DNA from: an uncultured Collinsella sp.
GTDB taxonomy: Bacteria > Actinomycetota > Coriobacteriia > Coriobacteriales > Coriobacteriaceae
Assembly: GCA_902478995.1 (NCBI GenBank)
Contig: CABSNF010000012.1
Span: 1 to 34,293 of the forward strand
DNA length: 34,293 bases
Reading direction: 5' to 3'
A program made the translations under genes and the position numbers. This document shows positions 25,494 to 32,119 of this stretch, piece by piece. A model generated the notes under the pieces. It was not told the origin of the DNA, did not search any database, and saw only the letters and a program-made list of their open reading frames with translations. Position 1 is the first letter of the stretch; every line of letters starts with the position of its first letter.

Positions 25494-26215
25494 AGCGAGA
25501 CCGCCTTCATCAAGCGCCTGTAATACTCTTTTAGGGACGACGCCTCATCCCTTATGACGTCCATCGATTCCTTTTTCAGCAGTTCGCCGTCATGAAGAAA
25601 CAGGCAGCTTGTTGCAACCGATGCCAACTCATCCAAATCATGGCTAGAGATGAGCATGGTCTTACCCTGTTCTCGATTCAATCGACCGATAAGGGTCCAT
25701 ATACTCTCGATGCCCAGCGGGTCCAACCCGTTTGCTGGCTCATCAAAAATAAGCAGATCAGTGTCACCCAACAAAGCCGTAGCTATATCCAGCCGCCGTT
25801 TCATTCCCAGAGAAAAACTGCTCACGCTCTTTTTCTCTTCGACGTCCAGCCCGACTAGGCTCAAAACGCGAGGAATCTCACGATTCGCATCAAGCCCCCA
25901 TTCCAAACATCGGATTTGGAGATTCTCAACCGCACTGAGGGATTGGTATGCTCCGCTGGAATCTGGCACATAGCCGACACGCGTCCGCATCAAGCCAAGC
26001 TCTCTTTTTGATTTGCCTCCAAAGAGCTCCACGCTCCCCGACGATGGCTCGCAGAGGCCCAAGACGATTTTAATAAGCGTGCTTTTGCCCGCACCGTTTA
26101 CACCGACAAGGGCACAGAGCTCAGACTGATGCACCTCGAAGGAAACGTCATGCAAAACGCGCCGTTTCCCGTAGCGCTTTGACACCTTTGATAGCTTTAT
26201 CGCTGATGCACTCAT
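25490..26215 (-). CDS. ABC-2 type transporter ATP-binding protein
   Basis: This 241-residue ATPase is of the CcmA/BcrA class. Walker A is GVNGAGKS at 38-45, the signature is the divergent SFSLGMKRRLDIATAL, Walker B is LLIFDEPANGLDP, and the switch histidine is in LISSHDLDEL. Such subunits pair with ABC-2 permeases for export of, or immunity to, peptides. The ATG follows GGGAGG. It is preceded by the Cys-rich peptide gene with an attenuator-like hairpin between them and overlaps the following permease gene by four bases. Confidence 0.9.
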   Translation of the reverse strand: MSASAIKLSKVSKRYGKRRVLHDVSFEVHQSELCALVGVNGAGKSTLIKIVLGLCEPSSGSVELFGGKSKRELGLMRTRVGYVPDSSGAYQSLSAVENLQIRCLEWGLDANREIPRVLSLVGLDVEEKKSVSSFSLGMKRRLDIATALLGDTDLLIFDEPANGLDPLGIESIWTLIGRLNREQGKTMLISSHDLDELASVATSCLFLHDGELLKKESMDVIRDEASSLKEYYRRLMKAVSL

Positions 26216-26245
26216 TGGCCTCCCGTTCTGCTTGATAGCAAAACC

Positions 26246-26275
26246 GCTGCTGCCAGACTGTCGCCTGGCAGCAGC
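26246..26275 (-). terminator. Attenuator-like hairpin between Cys-rich peptide and exporter genes
   Basis: GCTGCTGCCAG (26246-26256) pairs perfectly with CTGGCAGCAGC (26265-26275). On the minus strand it is followed by GGTTTTGC. It lies 8 bases after the peptide stop, so the short peptide message would be made in excess of the exporter message. Confidence 0.75.
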
Positions 26276-26283
26276 CGCAACTG

Positions 26284-26412
26284 CTAGAGATTAACTAAAC
26301 AGAAGTTTTTGCTGCAGTTATTGACGCAAGTGCGTGCTCCACAGAATGTCTTGCAGTAACCGTTGCACCCACCACCGGGGTCCACATAACTCGGTTTGAC
26401 AATCCAGCTCAT
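26284..26412 (-). CDS. Six-cysteine 42-residue peptide, possible RiPP or bacteriocin precursor
   Basis: This small gene falls below normal calling limits. The ATG at 26412 has a perfect AGGAGG six bases upstream and a TTGACA promoter. The first part, MSWIVKPSYVDPGGG, is followed by a Cys-rich core with cysteines at 16, 20, 24, 29, 33 and 38 (CX3CX3CX4CX3CX4C), ending LVNL. The M-x-x-I-V-K-P start and six-cysteine core recall, from memory, Cys-rich ribosomal peptide precursors of Clostridia that are matured by radical SAM enzymes, but no such maturase is in the window. An ABC exporter follows immediately and an XRE/DUF2975 pair precedes. Alternatives are a disulfide-rich bacteriocin or a metal-binding peptide. 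There is no double-glycine motif or obvious Sec signal. Confidence 0.72.
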   Translation of the reverse strand: MSWIVKPSYVDPGGGCNGYCKTFCGARTCVNNCSKNFCLVNL

Positions 26413-26450
26413 ATCGTTCCTCCTTTCTATTATCGCTTTTACTTTGTGTT

Positions 26451-26479
26451 ATTGTTTATCGATAACTTATATTTGTCAA
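26451..26479 (-). promoter_or_regulatory. Promoter of the Cys-rich peptide gene with palindromic operator
   Basis: On the minus strand a consensus -35 TTGACA (26474-26479) is followed after 17 bases by AACAAT (26451-26456) as a 4/6 match to -10. The spacer holds the perfect palindrome TTATCGATAA (26456-26465), overlapping a 9-mer TCGATAAAC (26454-26462) that recurs in the promoter of the DUF2975/XRE operon. Confidence 0.65.
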
Positions 26480-26492
26480 GATAATTTAAAGA

Positions 26493-26523
26493 GATGGGGC
26501 CCGCGCTAGACACGGGCCCCATC
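26493..26523 (-). terminator. Rho-independent terminator of the DUF2975/XRE operon
   Basis: GATGGGGCCCG (26493-26503) pairs perfectly with CGGGCCCCATC (26513-26523). On the minus strand TCTTTAAATT follows. It separates the regulator operon from the peptide promoter. Confidence 0.8.
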
Positions 26524-26557
26524 ACACCAATATCTCGTTTTAGCTGCTCGCTATATG

Positions 26558-26887
26558 CTACTCGTCGCTCAAATCTACAGCAAAGACTGATGTCGGAAGC
26601 GACGCCTCATTGCCTCCACCATTCCGCATCTGTCTCACGACATTTTTTGCACGCTCAACAATAAGCTCCTCAAGCTCTTTCTCACTCACCCGCCGAATAA
26701 TATCTCCCGGTTGACAGTCAAGTTCATCGCAAATATCGAGAAGCGTCTTAAGGCGAATAGCTTTTATCTTTCCGTTTCTAAGCTTTGAAATATTAGCCGG
26801 AGTATGCCCCGTCGCCCGAATCAGATCAGCGCTGGTCTTTCCGGTCTTAAGCAGCTGCGTCTCAAGCTCGATGATGAGATAGCTCAT
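26558..26887 (-). CDS. XRE/Cro-type transcriptional regulator (YozG-like)
   Basis: This 109-residue protein has an N-terminal HTH of the short YozG type at about 1-68: ADLIRATGHTPANISKLRNG holds the recognition helix, and LLDICDELDCQPGDII is the family's closing segment. A charged helical tail to 109 is longer than in Bacillus YozG. Regulators of this type are habitually encoded beside DUF2975 membrane proteins, as here (8 bases downstream of it). It is followed by a terminator and then by the Cys-rich peptide promoter; shared 9-mers in both promoters suggest that it binds both (inference). Confidence 0.88.
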   Translation of the reverse strand: MSYLIIELETQLLKTGKTSADLIRATGHTPANISKLRNGKIKAIRLKTLLDICDELDCQPGDIIRRVSEKELEELIVERAKNVVRQMRNGGGNEASLPTSVFAVDLSDE

Positions 26888-26895
26888 GTTTCCTC

Positions 26896-27456
26896 CTACA
26901 CAAGCTCGTCAGACTGCTCTTGGAGCAGCGAGGCATAACTCCAGATCGCCGAGATACACAGACAGACAGCCGCGCCGATAAGCGACCCCGCATCAAAGGC
27001 AACGCCTTGGCAAATCTCAATAACGAAGGAATGAGGCACGACGTAAAGCTCCAGCCCACCAATGGTAAGATTGACCGATCCGTAGGCACCAATAAGCGAA
27101 ACCGCGGCGTTAACAGCAAAGGCAAGCGCAAGAACACGGATAAGCCGCACATGCGTCTTGGTAAAGGGCGAGACGCCTCGCGAGATGTTACGGCTGATCC
27201 CACACAGAACGACAAGCGAAATACCCACGACGAGTGCCAGGCACAGTCCGCTTGGGATAACGATGCACCCGCCATCGAGAAGCGTCACGACGCCGAAAGA
27301 ATCGACAGAAGCAACGTTTGCAACCGCATACCAGATCACGTAAACAACCAACGCGGCAAAAGCGACGAGCATCCCTGCAAAAACGGCTGCCATGCAAAAG
27401 CCAAGCTTCCTGATATTTTCGCCCGCTTTGGCCATACGCTGAACGCTGTTAGACAT
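26896..27456 (-). CDS. DUF2975 family membrane protein
   Basis: The 186-residue protein starts at the ATG at 27456 (MSNSVQRMAKAG) after GAGGGTGAG; the longer frame to 27555 is unsupported. It has four helices, near residues 18-42, 60-82, 108-130 and 150-175, with the family's cytoplasmic GVSPFTKTHVRLIRVLAL motif between the second and third. DUF2975 proteins are small membrane partners of YozG-like regulators and are thought to signal to them; the mechanism is unknown. It is first in the two-gene operon. Base composition matches the AT-richer island only partly. Confidence 0.85.
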   Translation of the reverse strand: MSNSVQRMAKAGENIRKLGFCMAAVFAGMLVAFAALVVYVIWYAVANVASVDSFGVVTLLDGGCIVIPSGLCLALVVGISLVVLCGISRNISRGVSPFTKTHVRLIRVLALAFAVNAAVSLIGAYGSVNLTIGGLELYVVPHSFVIEICQGVAFDAGSLIGAAVCLCISAIWSYASLLQEQSDELV

Positions 27457-27477
27457 ACACTCACCCTCATCGACTCT

Positions 27478-27509
27478 ATCGTTATTCGAACAGTTTATCG
27501 AACAACGAT
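27478..27509. promoter_or_regulatory. Candidate operator upstream of the DUF2975/XRE operon
   Basis: ATCGTTATTCGA (27478-27489) and TCGAACAACGAT (27498-27509) form an 11/12 inverted repeat 22-53 bases upstream of the DUF2975 start. The 9-mer TCGATAAAC (minus strand, 27493-27501) within it is also present in the Cys-rich peptide promoter. Confidence 0.5.
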
Positions 27510-27598
27510 ATTGATTGCATGCGGAAAGCCCCGCCAGTGCGCATAGCCCATTCACTAATCAGAAGGGGTGAGAGTGGATTTTTGGACACGTATCGAAC

Positions 27599-27662
27599 GA
27601 GAGTGGATAATCTCCCACTTCGAGGCCACCACCGGGCCTAAAACGGGAGATTATCCACTCTC
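27599..27662. repeat. Perfect 18-bp hairpin element
   Basis: GAGAGTGGATAATCTCCC (27599-27616) is inverted exactly at 27645-27662 around a 28-base loop that has its own AGGCC/GGCCT stem. A partial extra copy, GAGAGTGGAT, lies at 27570-27579. It is between the start of the DUF2975 operon and the 3' end of the Hpt gene. No U-run follows, so a plain terminator is not the best reading. Confidence 0.7.
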
Positions 27663-27686
27663 ATAGTCATCAAGGCCCGCAAGCTC

Positions 27687-28043
27687 TTATTCAGCCGCCT
27701 CGCGCAGGGCCGACAACGTGGCCGCATATTGCTGCTGCAGCGCATGCATTCCCTCGCGAGCGCCGTCAACGGTATCGGCGCCGCGCAGCGCCTCGGTCAC
27801 CACGACCGCCGGCTCATACAGATTATCGAATCCCAGGTTCTGGCTCACGCCCTTGAGCGTGTGCGCTGCCATAAACGCACCTTCGGCGTCTCCTGCCGCC
27901 ATGGCGGCCTCCAGCTTGTCCATGCTCTCGTCATCCAAAAACTTGAGGGCAAAGCGGGCAAGCATTTCCTCGCCCATCAGCCGAGCGCACGCGTCATCAT
28001 AATTGGCGCCGATCTTCTCATACGCCTCACGCATGGAAATCAT
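27687..28043 (-). CDS. Hpt-domain phosphotransfer protein
   Basis: This 118-residue protein is a single histidine-phosphotransfer domain. The phospho-acceptor is His61 in AAHTLKGVSQNLGF, the Hpt signature, within a four-helix bundle. Such modules pass phosphate between hybrid kinases and receivers. It lies 24 bases downstream of the gene for a receiver-containing HD-GYP protein on the same strand, so the two likely form one phosphorelay branch; no histidine kinase is in the window. The ATG follows AAGGAG. Confidence 0.9.
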   Translation of the reverse strand: MISMREAYEKIGANYDDACARLMGEEMLARFALKFLDDESMDKLEAAMAAGDAEGAFMAAHTLKGVSQNLGFDNLYEPAVVVTEALRGADTVDGAREGMHALQQQYAATLSALREAAE

Positions 28044-28067
28044 GGATTAAAAACTCCTTTGGTCAAA

Positions 28068-29948
28068 CTAAATCGTGGGAAATGCGGCGATATCGGCGGG
28101 GCGTGCCAACGTCTCGGCAATACGGTCTTGCACCTCGAGCAGGCAGTCGAGCAACAGCGGGTTAAAGGTGCCGCACTTACCGTCCAGAATCATCTGGATT
28201 GCCTCCTTGTGCGGGATAGCATCCTTGTACACGCGCACGCTCGTCAGAGCATCGTACACGTCGGCCACCGAAACCACCTGTGCGGCAATGGGAATTTCGT
28301 CGCCCTTAAGGCCATCGGGATAACCCCTGCCGTCCCAGCGCTCGTGATGCCAACGCGCAATCTGGTACGCATATTCCATAAGCGCATTGCCGACGTGATG
28401 ACGGCCCAGCTCAAGCAACATGTCGGCGCCGATTGTGGTATGCGTCTTCATAATCTCGAACTCCTCGGGCGTAAGACGCCCGGGTTTGTTGAGGATCGCA
28501 TCGTCAATCGACATCTTGCCGATATCGTGCAGCGCCGAAGCCAAGGCAATCGTGGAGCGCTCCTCATTGTCGAGGGAGATGGTGTCGCTACGCTGGACCA
28601 GACAGTCAAGCAGCAGCTCGGTCAGCTTTTCGATATTCGTAACGTGCCTGCCGCTCTCGCCATTGCGAAGCTCCATGACGCCAGCCATGATGTCGATGAG
28701 CATGCGACTGTTCTTGACGCGCTCGTTGTACTGCTGGGACAGCAGGCTCGTCAGGCGGCGCTGTCTGGCGTATAGGCGGATGGTGTTGCTTACACGGCGG
28801 CGTACGACACGGGAGTCAAATGGACGGCTGATATAGTCCGAGGCGCCCAGCTCGTATGCGCGCAGAACCATATCATCGGAATCTTCGCTCGAAATCATGA
28901 TGACAGGCAGATTGTCGATACCCGATCGGCGCGACAGATCGGCCAGCACCTCAACGCCGCTTATGCCCGGCATCACAATATCCAGCAGCACAAGCGACAA
29001 CTTATCGCCATAGCGGTCGACCATGTCGAGCGCCGTACGACCGTTATCGGCCTCGAGGATGCAATACTCGTCCTTGAGCATCTCGTTGAGAATGGCTCGG
29101 TTCATCTCGGAGTCATCGATAATAAGCACCAAAGGCTTTTCGCTTTGGAAGGCCTCGATGGAATCGGAATCGGTCACGACCGTACCGGCTTTTGCCTTAG
29201 CGCGGCTCAGTAACTGGACTGCGCGGCCAACGCCCTCGTCGACCGTCTCGCCATGAATGCGAGCGCCACCAACACATGCCGTCAAGCTCACGTACTCATG
29301 GCCCGGAATAACCGTGGAATGAACGGCATCGCATACCTGATGCAGGCGACGGGTAAAGTCATCGGAGGGAATATCGGGCATGACGACCACAAACTTGTCG
29401 CAGCCATAGCGCACAAGCTCGTCAGTCGAACGAATACCGCTGCGTATGGCTGTCGCCACGGCACCGAGCGCAAGGTCGCCGGCATGGCGGCCACACGTAT
29501 CGTTGAAGACCCTAAAATCATCAAGGTCGATCATCGCAACGCCGGCATTCATGCGGGCGTTGCGGAGCTTTCCCTCGTAATATCGACGATTGTGCACGCT
29601 CGTCAGCACGTCGGTGTAGACAAGGTCCTCTTCTGCAGCCTCTTGCTCATCGATCGGACGTACCATCAGCAAGACGTGAGGCTCGCCCTCGACCTTCAGA
29701 GGGCGCAGGCGAGCGCGGTACTCAACACCATCGTTGAGCAGTTGTTCCGACACCTCATCGGAGTCTGCCAAGGCCTCAAGACTCGACTGACGCAGACAAG
29801 GGCAGCGATCGCCGGCGAGCAAGCAGTTAGGCTCGCTCTTAATCTGATCGGCCGACAGCAAACGCACCACGGGGTAGGTCTTCGCGACACGGGCGACCTC
29901 GGCGGCAGCCTCCTCGTCGGTTAGATTGACCTCGTGATTATTGAGCAT
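28068..29948 (-). CDS. Degenerate GGDEF - receiver - HD-GYP signalling protein
   Basis: This 626-residue protein has an N-terminal PAS-like segment (about 20-100), a GGDEF domain (about 108-260), a receiver (about 272-392), a linker, and HD-GYP (about 415-605). The GGDEF signature reads GCDKF (182-186), with the catalytic Glu changed to Lys, so cyclase activity is unlikely. The receiver keeps Asp278/Asp279 and phospho-acceptor Asp323 (LVLLDIVMPG), but the usual KPF lysine is Arg375. The HD-GYP domain looks intact: His435, HD at 474-475, His503, His534/His535, GYP at 542-544, predicting c-di-GMP hydrolysis. It is co-transcribed with the Hpt gene. The input is unknown. Confidence 0.9.
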   Translation of the reverse strand: MLNNHEVNLTDEEAAAEVARVAKTYPVVRLLSADQIKSEPNCLLAGDRCPCLRQSSLEALADSDEVSEQLLNDGVEYRARLRPLKVEGEPHVLLMVRPIDEQEAAEEDLVYTDVLTSVHNRRYYEGKLRNARMNAGVAMIDLDDFRVFNDTCGRHAGDLALGAVATAIRSGIRSTDELVRYGCDKFVVVMPDIPSDDFTRRLHQVCDAVHSTVIPGHEYVSLTACVGGARIHGETVDEGVGRAVQLLSRAKAKAGTVVTDSDSIEAFQSEKPLVLIIDDSEMNRAILNEMLKDEYCILEADNGRTALDMVDRYGDKLSLVLLDIVMPGISGVEVLADLSRRSGIDNLPVIMISSEDSDDMVLRAYELGASDYISRPFDSRVVRRRVSNTIRLYARQRRLTSLLSQQYNERVKNSRMLIDIMAGVMELRNGESGRHVTNIEKLTELLLDCLVQRSDTISLDNEERSTIALASALHDIGKMSIDDAILNKPGRLTPEEFEIMKTHTTIGADMLLELGRHHVGNALMEYAYQIARWHHERWDGRGYPDGLKGDEIPIAAQVVSVADVYDALTSVRVYKDAIPHKEAIQMILDGKCGTFNPLLLDCLLEVQDRIAETLARPADIAAFPTI

Positions 29949-30159
29949 ATGGGGCCCTTCCTATCGTTACGCACGGCAACAGTGCATATCAATTGGTACA
30001 AGGGTAACATCTAACAGCTGAAGGCAAACGCGCGATTATCGTTACATTTTTATGACCTGGCAAGCGGCGGTAATGGAGCCGCGGGCGCGCGGTTATGGGC
30101 GCATTCGTTAACAATGACGAAACGCTAACAGTCCCTCTACCCGCAGGTCATCGAGCGCG

Positions 30160-30957
30160 CTAACGCTCCAAGACATCGCGAACGGCGTTTGCCGCCGTAA
30201 CGGGACGATCGCGCAGACCGTTATGCGCGCCCGGGATCGTCACGAGGGGGCAATCGAGATATTCGGCAGCCACTCGCGTACCAGCCTCGCGGGGCGTACC
30301 GACCGAAAGCTCGCCCAAAAACACGGCCGACACCGCCTTTGACGCGCAGGCGCGCTCCCAGTCGGGAGCATATGTCATATTTGTTCCGTATTCATTGGCC
30401 ATAAAGCAACGACCATTGCGCAGGGCATGTTTGACTTCCGCTTCGGTCGTCCCGGGAGCCTCGGGGTCCAAGTCGCCGAGGGCTCCCAAGAAAAGCCGGA
30501 GAGCCCTTGAAACCTTTCCAGCCGCAATCATATCGAGCAAAACCGGAGCTGCGCCCATACCGACGCCTTCGGCCGACACAGCCGGCTCATGCAGAATCGC
30601 ACGGGCGACGAGATGGGGTTCGGTGCGAAGAAGCTCCAGCGCCACCAACGTACCGGCGCTATGCGCAAGCACATTTGCCGGAGCGCCAACGTGTTCGATC
30701 ACGACTTGCAGGTCGGCGGCCTGAGCGGCAAGATCATAGCTGCCGTCTGCCGCATCGCTGCTGCCACCGCAGCCGCGGCGGTCGTAGGCAATTACGCGGT
30801 AGTTGCGGCTGAGCTCACAAGCGATACCGTCGAAAAATGTGCCGTCGACACAAGCGCCGTGCACGCACACCAAGGCAGGAGCATCAGACGACACATCCGG
30901 GCCGGCATATTCGCGACAGGCAATCGTGGTGCCCGCATTCTCGACCGTAAAATCCAT
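30160..30957 (-). CDS. Alpha/beta hydrolase
   Basis: This 265-residue protein has the alpha/beta-hydrolase fold: oxyanion segment CVHGACVDGTFF (31-42), RVIAYDRRGCGGSS (54-67), nucleophile Ser100 in LAHSAGTLVA, and catalytic His245 in IPGAHNGLRDRP. The usual GxSxG is AHSAG, a tolerated variant. Length is standard. Esterase, lipase or C-C hydrolase activity is possible; the substrate cannot be named. It is a single gene, divergent from the radical SAM gene. Confidence 0.87.
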   Translation of the reverse strand: MDFTVENAGTTIACREYAGPDVSSDAPALVCVHGACVDGTFFDGIACELSRNYRVIAYDRRGCGGSSDAADGSYDLAAQAADLQVVIEHVGAPANVLAHSAGTLVALELLRTEPHLVARAILHEPAVSAEGVGMGAAPVLLDMIAAGKVSRALRLFLGALGDLDPEAPGTTEAEVKHALRNGRCFMANEYGTNMTYAPDWERACASKAVSAVFLGELSVGTPREAGTRVAAEYLDCPLVTIPGAHNGLRDRPVTAANAVRDVLER

Positions 30958-31182
30958 GTTATGCCCCCATCATCAATGCTCATCCAGTTGCACGTCAGTG
31001 CGGTTGGATGGGCCCGCATTGCCTTACGCCTTGTTAACAGATTAACTGTACCCGACCTGAAGCTTTTCATGGCACGGCATAATGAGCGACGTGAAAAAAC
31101 GAAACTTGTAAAGCAAGAGCCCGCACCTTGCTTTGGAGCCGATGCTATGCTTAGGCACAATTATCTTGAGGAGCATATGCCT

Positions 31183-31959
31183 ATGTCTACGTTTTTGAAT
31201 GCCAGCCCCGTCTTTGGGCCCGTTCGCAGCCGTCGCCTTGGTCTCTCGCTCGGCGTCAACATGATGCCGGTCAGCGGCAAAATCTGCACGTTCGACTGCA
31301 TTTACTGCGAAAACGGCCTCAACGCCGAGCGTCCCTGCCACGAGCCGTATAACACAGCTGCCGTGGTACTCGACGCGCTCGAGGCAAAGCTGCGCGAGAT
31401 GGCAGCCGAGGGCGAGCTCCCCGATGTAATCACGTTTGCCGGCAACGGCGAGCCCACCGCCGCGCCGGAGTTTCCGCAGGCCATCGCCGGCGCCGTCGCG
31501 CTGCGCGACGAGCTTGCCCCAAACTCCAAGATCGCCGTGCTCTCCAATGGCACGCGCGCCGACCGCCCCGAGGTGCACGACGCGCTCATGATGATCGACG
31601 ACAACATTCTTAAGCTCGATACCGTCGACCCGGCGTTTATCCAGCTGCTCGATCAACCCGTTGGCCCCTACGATGTGGAGCACCAGATCGAGACGTTCGC
31701 GAGCTTTAACGGCCACGTCATTATCCAGACGATGTTTTTGACCGGCGAGTATCAGGGCAAGCCTCTCGACAATACCGGCGAGGAGTACGTTGGCCCTTGG
31801 CTCGCGGCACTCGAGCGCATTCGTCCGCAGGAGGCGACCATCTACACGGTGGCGCGCGAGACACCGGTCACCGGCCTTGCCAAAGCAGCACCCGAGGCGC
31901 TCGACACGATCGCCGCACGCGTGCGCGCCCTCGGCATTCCCTGCCAGGTGAGCTACTAG
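31183..31959 (+). CDS. Radical SAM protein (COG0731-like Fe-S oxidoreductase)
   Basis: This 258-residue radical SAM enzyme carries cluster cysteines 35, 39 and 42 in KICTFDCIYCENG (CX3CX2C). The next glycine-rich SAM segment is TFAGNGEPTAAPEFP, and KLDTVDPAF and GHVIIQTMFL are typical of this group, which contains wyosine-synthesis and uncharacterised relatives. GAGGAG at 31168-31173 lies nine bases from the ATG at 31183 and only three from an ATG at 31177, so the later start is preferred. The very long upstream frame to 30589 runs antisense through the hydrolase gene and is not used. There is no SPASM-type Cys-rich C-terminus, so it is not an obvious peptide maturase. Confidence 0.87.
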   Translation: MSTFLNASPVFGPVRSRRLGLSLGVNMMPVSGKICTFDCIYCENGLNAERPCHEPYNTAAVVLDALEAKLREMAAEGELPDVITFAGNGEPTAAPEFPQAIAGAVALRDELAPNSKIAVLSNGTRADRPEVHDALMMIDDNILKLDTVDPAFIQLLDQPVGPYDVEHQIETFASFNGHVIIQTMFLTGEYQGKPLDNTGEEYVGPWLAALERIRPQEATIYTVARETPVTGLAKAAPEALDTIAARVRALGIPCQVSY

Positions 31960-32000
31960 CAAAACCACGCAGCAGCTAGTGCCCGCCATCCCGCCCCATC

Positions 32001-32067
32001 AGTTGCGGTGATATAGTTCCTATTTGTGCTGTTAAACCGCTTAAATCGGAACTATATCACCGCAACT
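32001..32067. repeat. Perfect 20-bp hairpin element
   Basis: AGTTGCGGTGATATAGTTCC (32001-32020) is inverted exactly at 32048-32067 around a 27-base loop and is followed by TTTATG. It starts 41 bases after the radical SAM stop and ends 53 bases before the methionine aminopeptidase start. It may terminate the upstream transcript, or be a regulatory or repeat element. Confidence 0.7.
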
Positions 32068-32119
32068 TTTATGGGCGCATGGGTGGGCTATACTAGCTGC
32101 GGATGAAAGGAAGTTAGCC

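Noticed and set aside
30589..31182. N-terminal extension of the radical SAM frame
   Set aside because: It runs antisense through the hydrolase gene; a good Shine-Dalgarno supports the start at 31183, where the conserved protein begins.
31183..31959. Radical SAM gene as maturase of the Cys-rich peptide
   Set aside because: It lies about 5 kb away outside the AT-rich island, lacks a SPASM-type Cys-rich C-terminus, and looks like the chromosomal COG0731 type.
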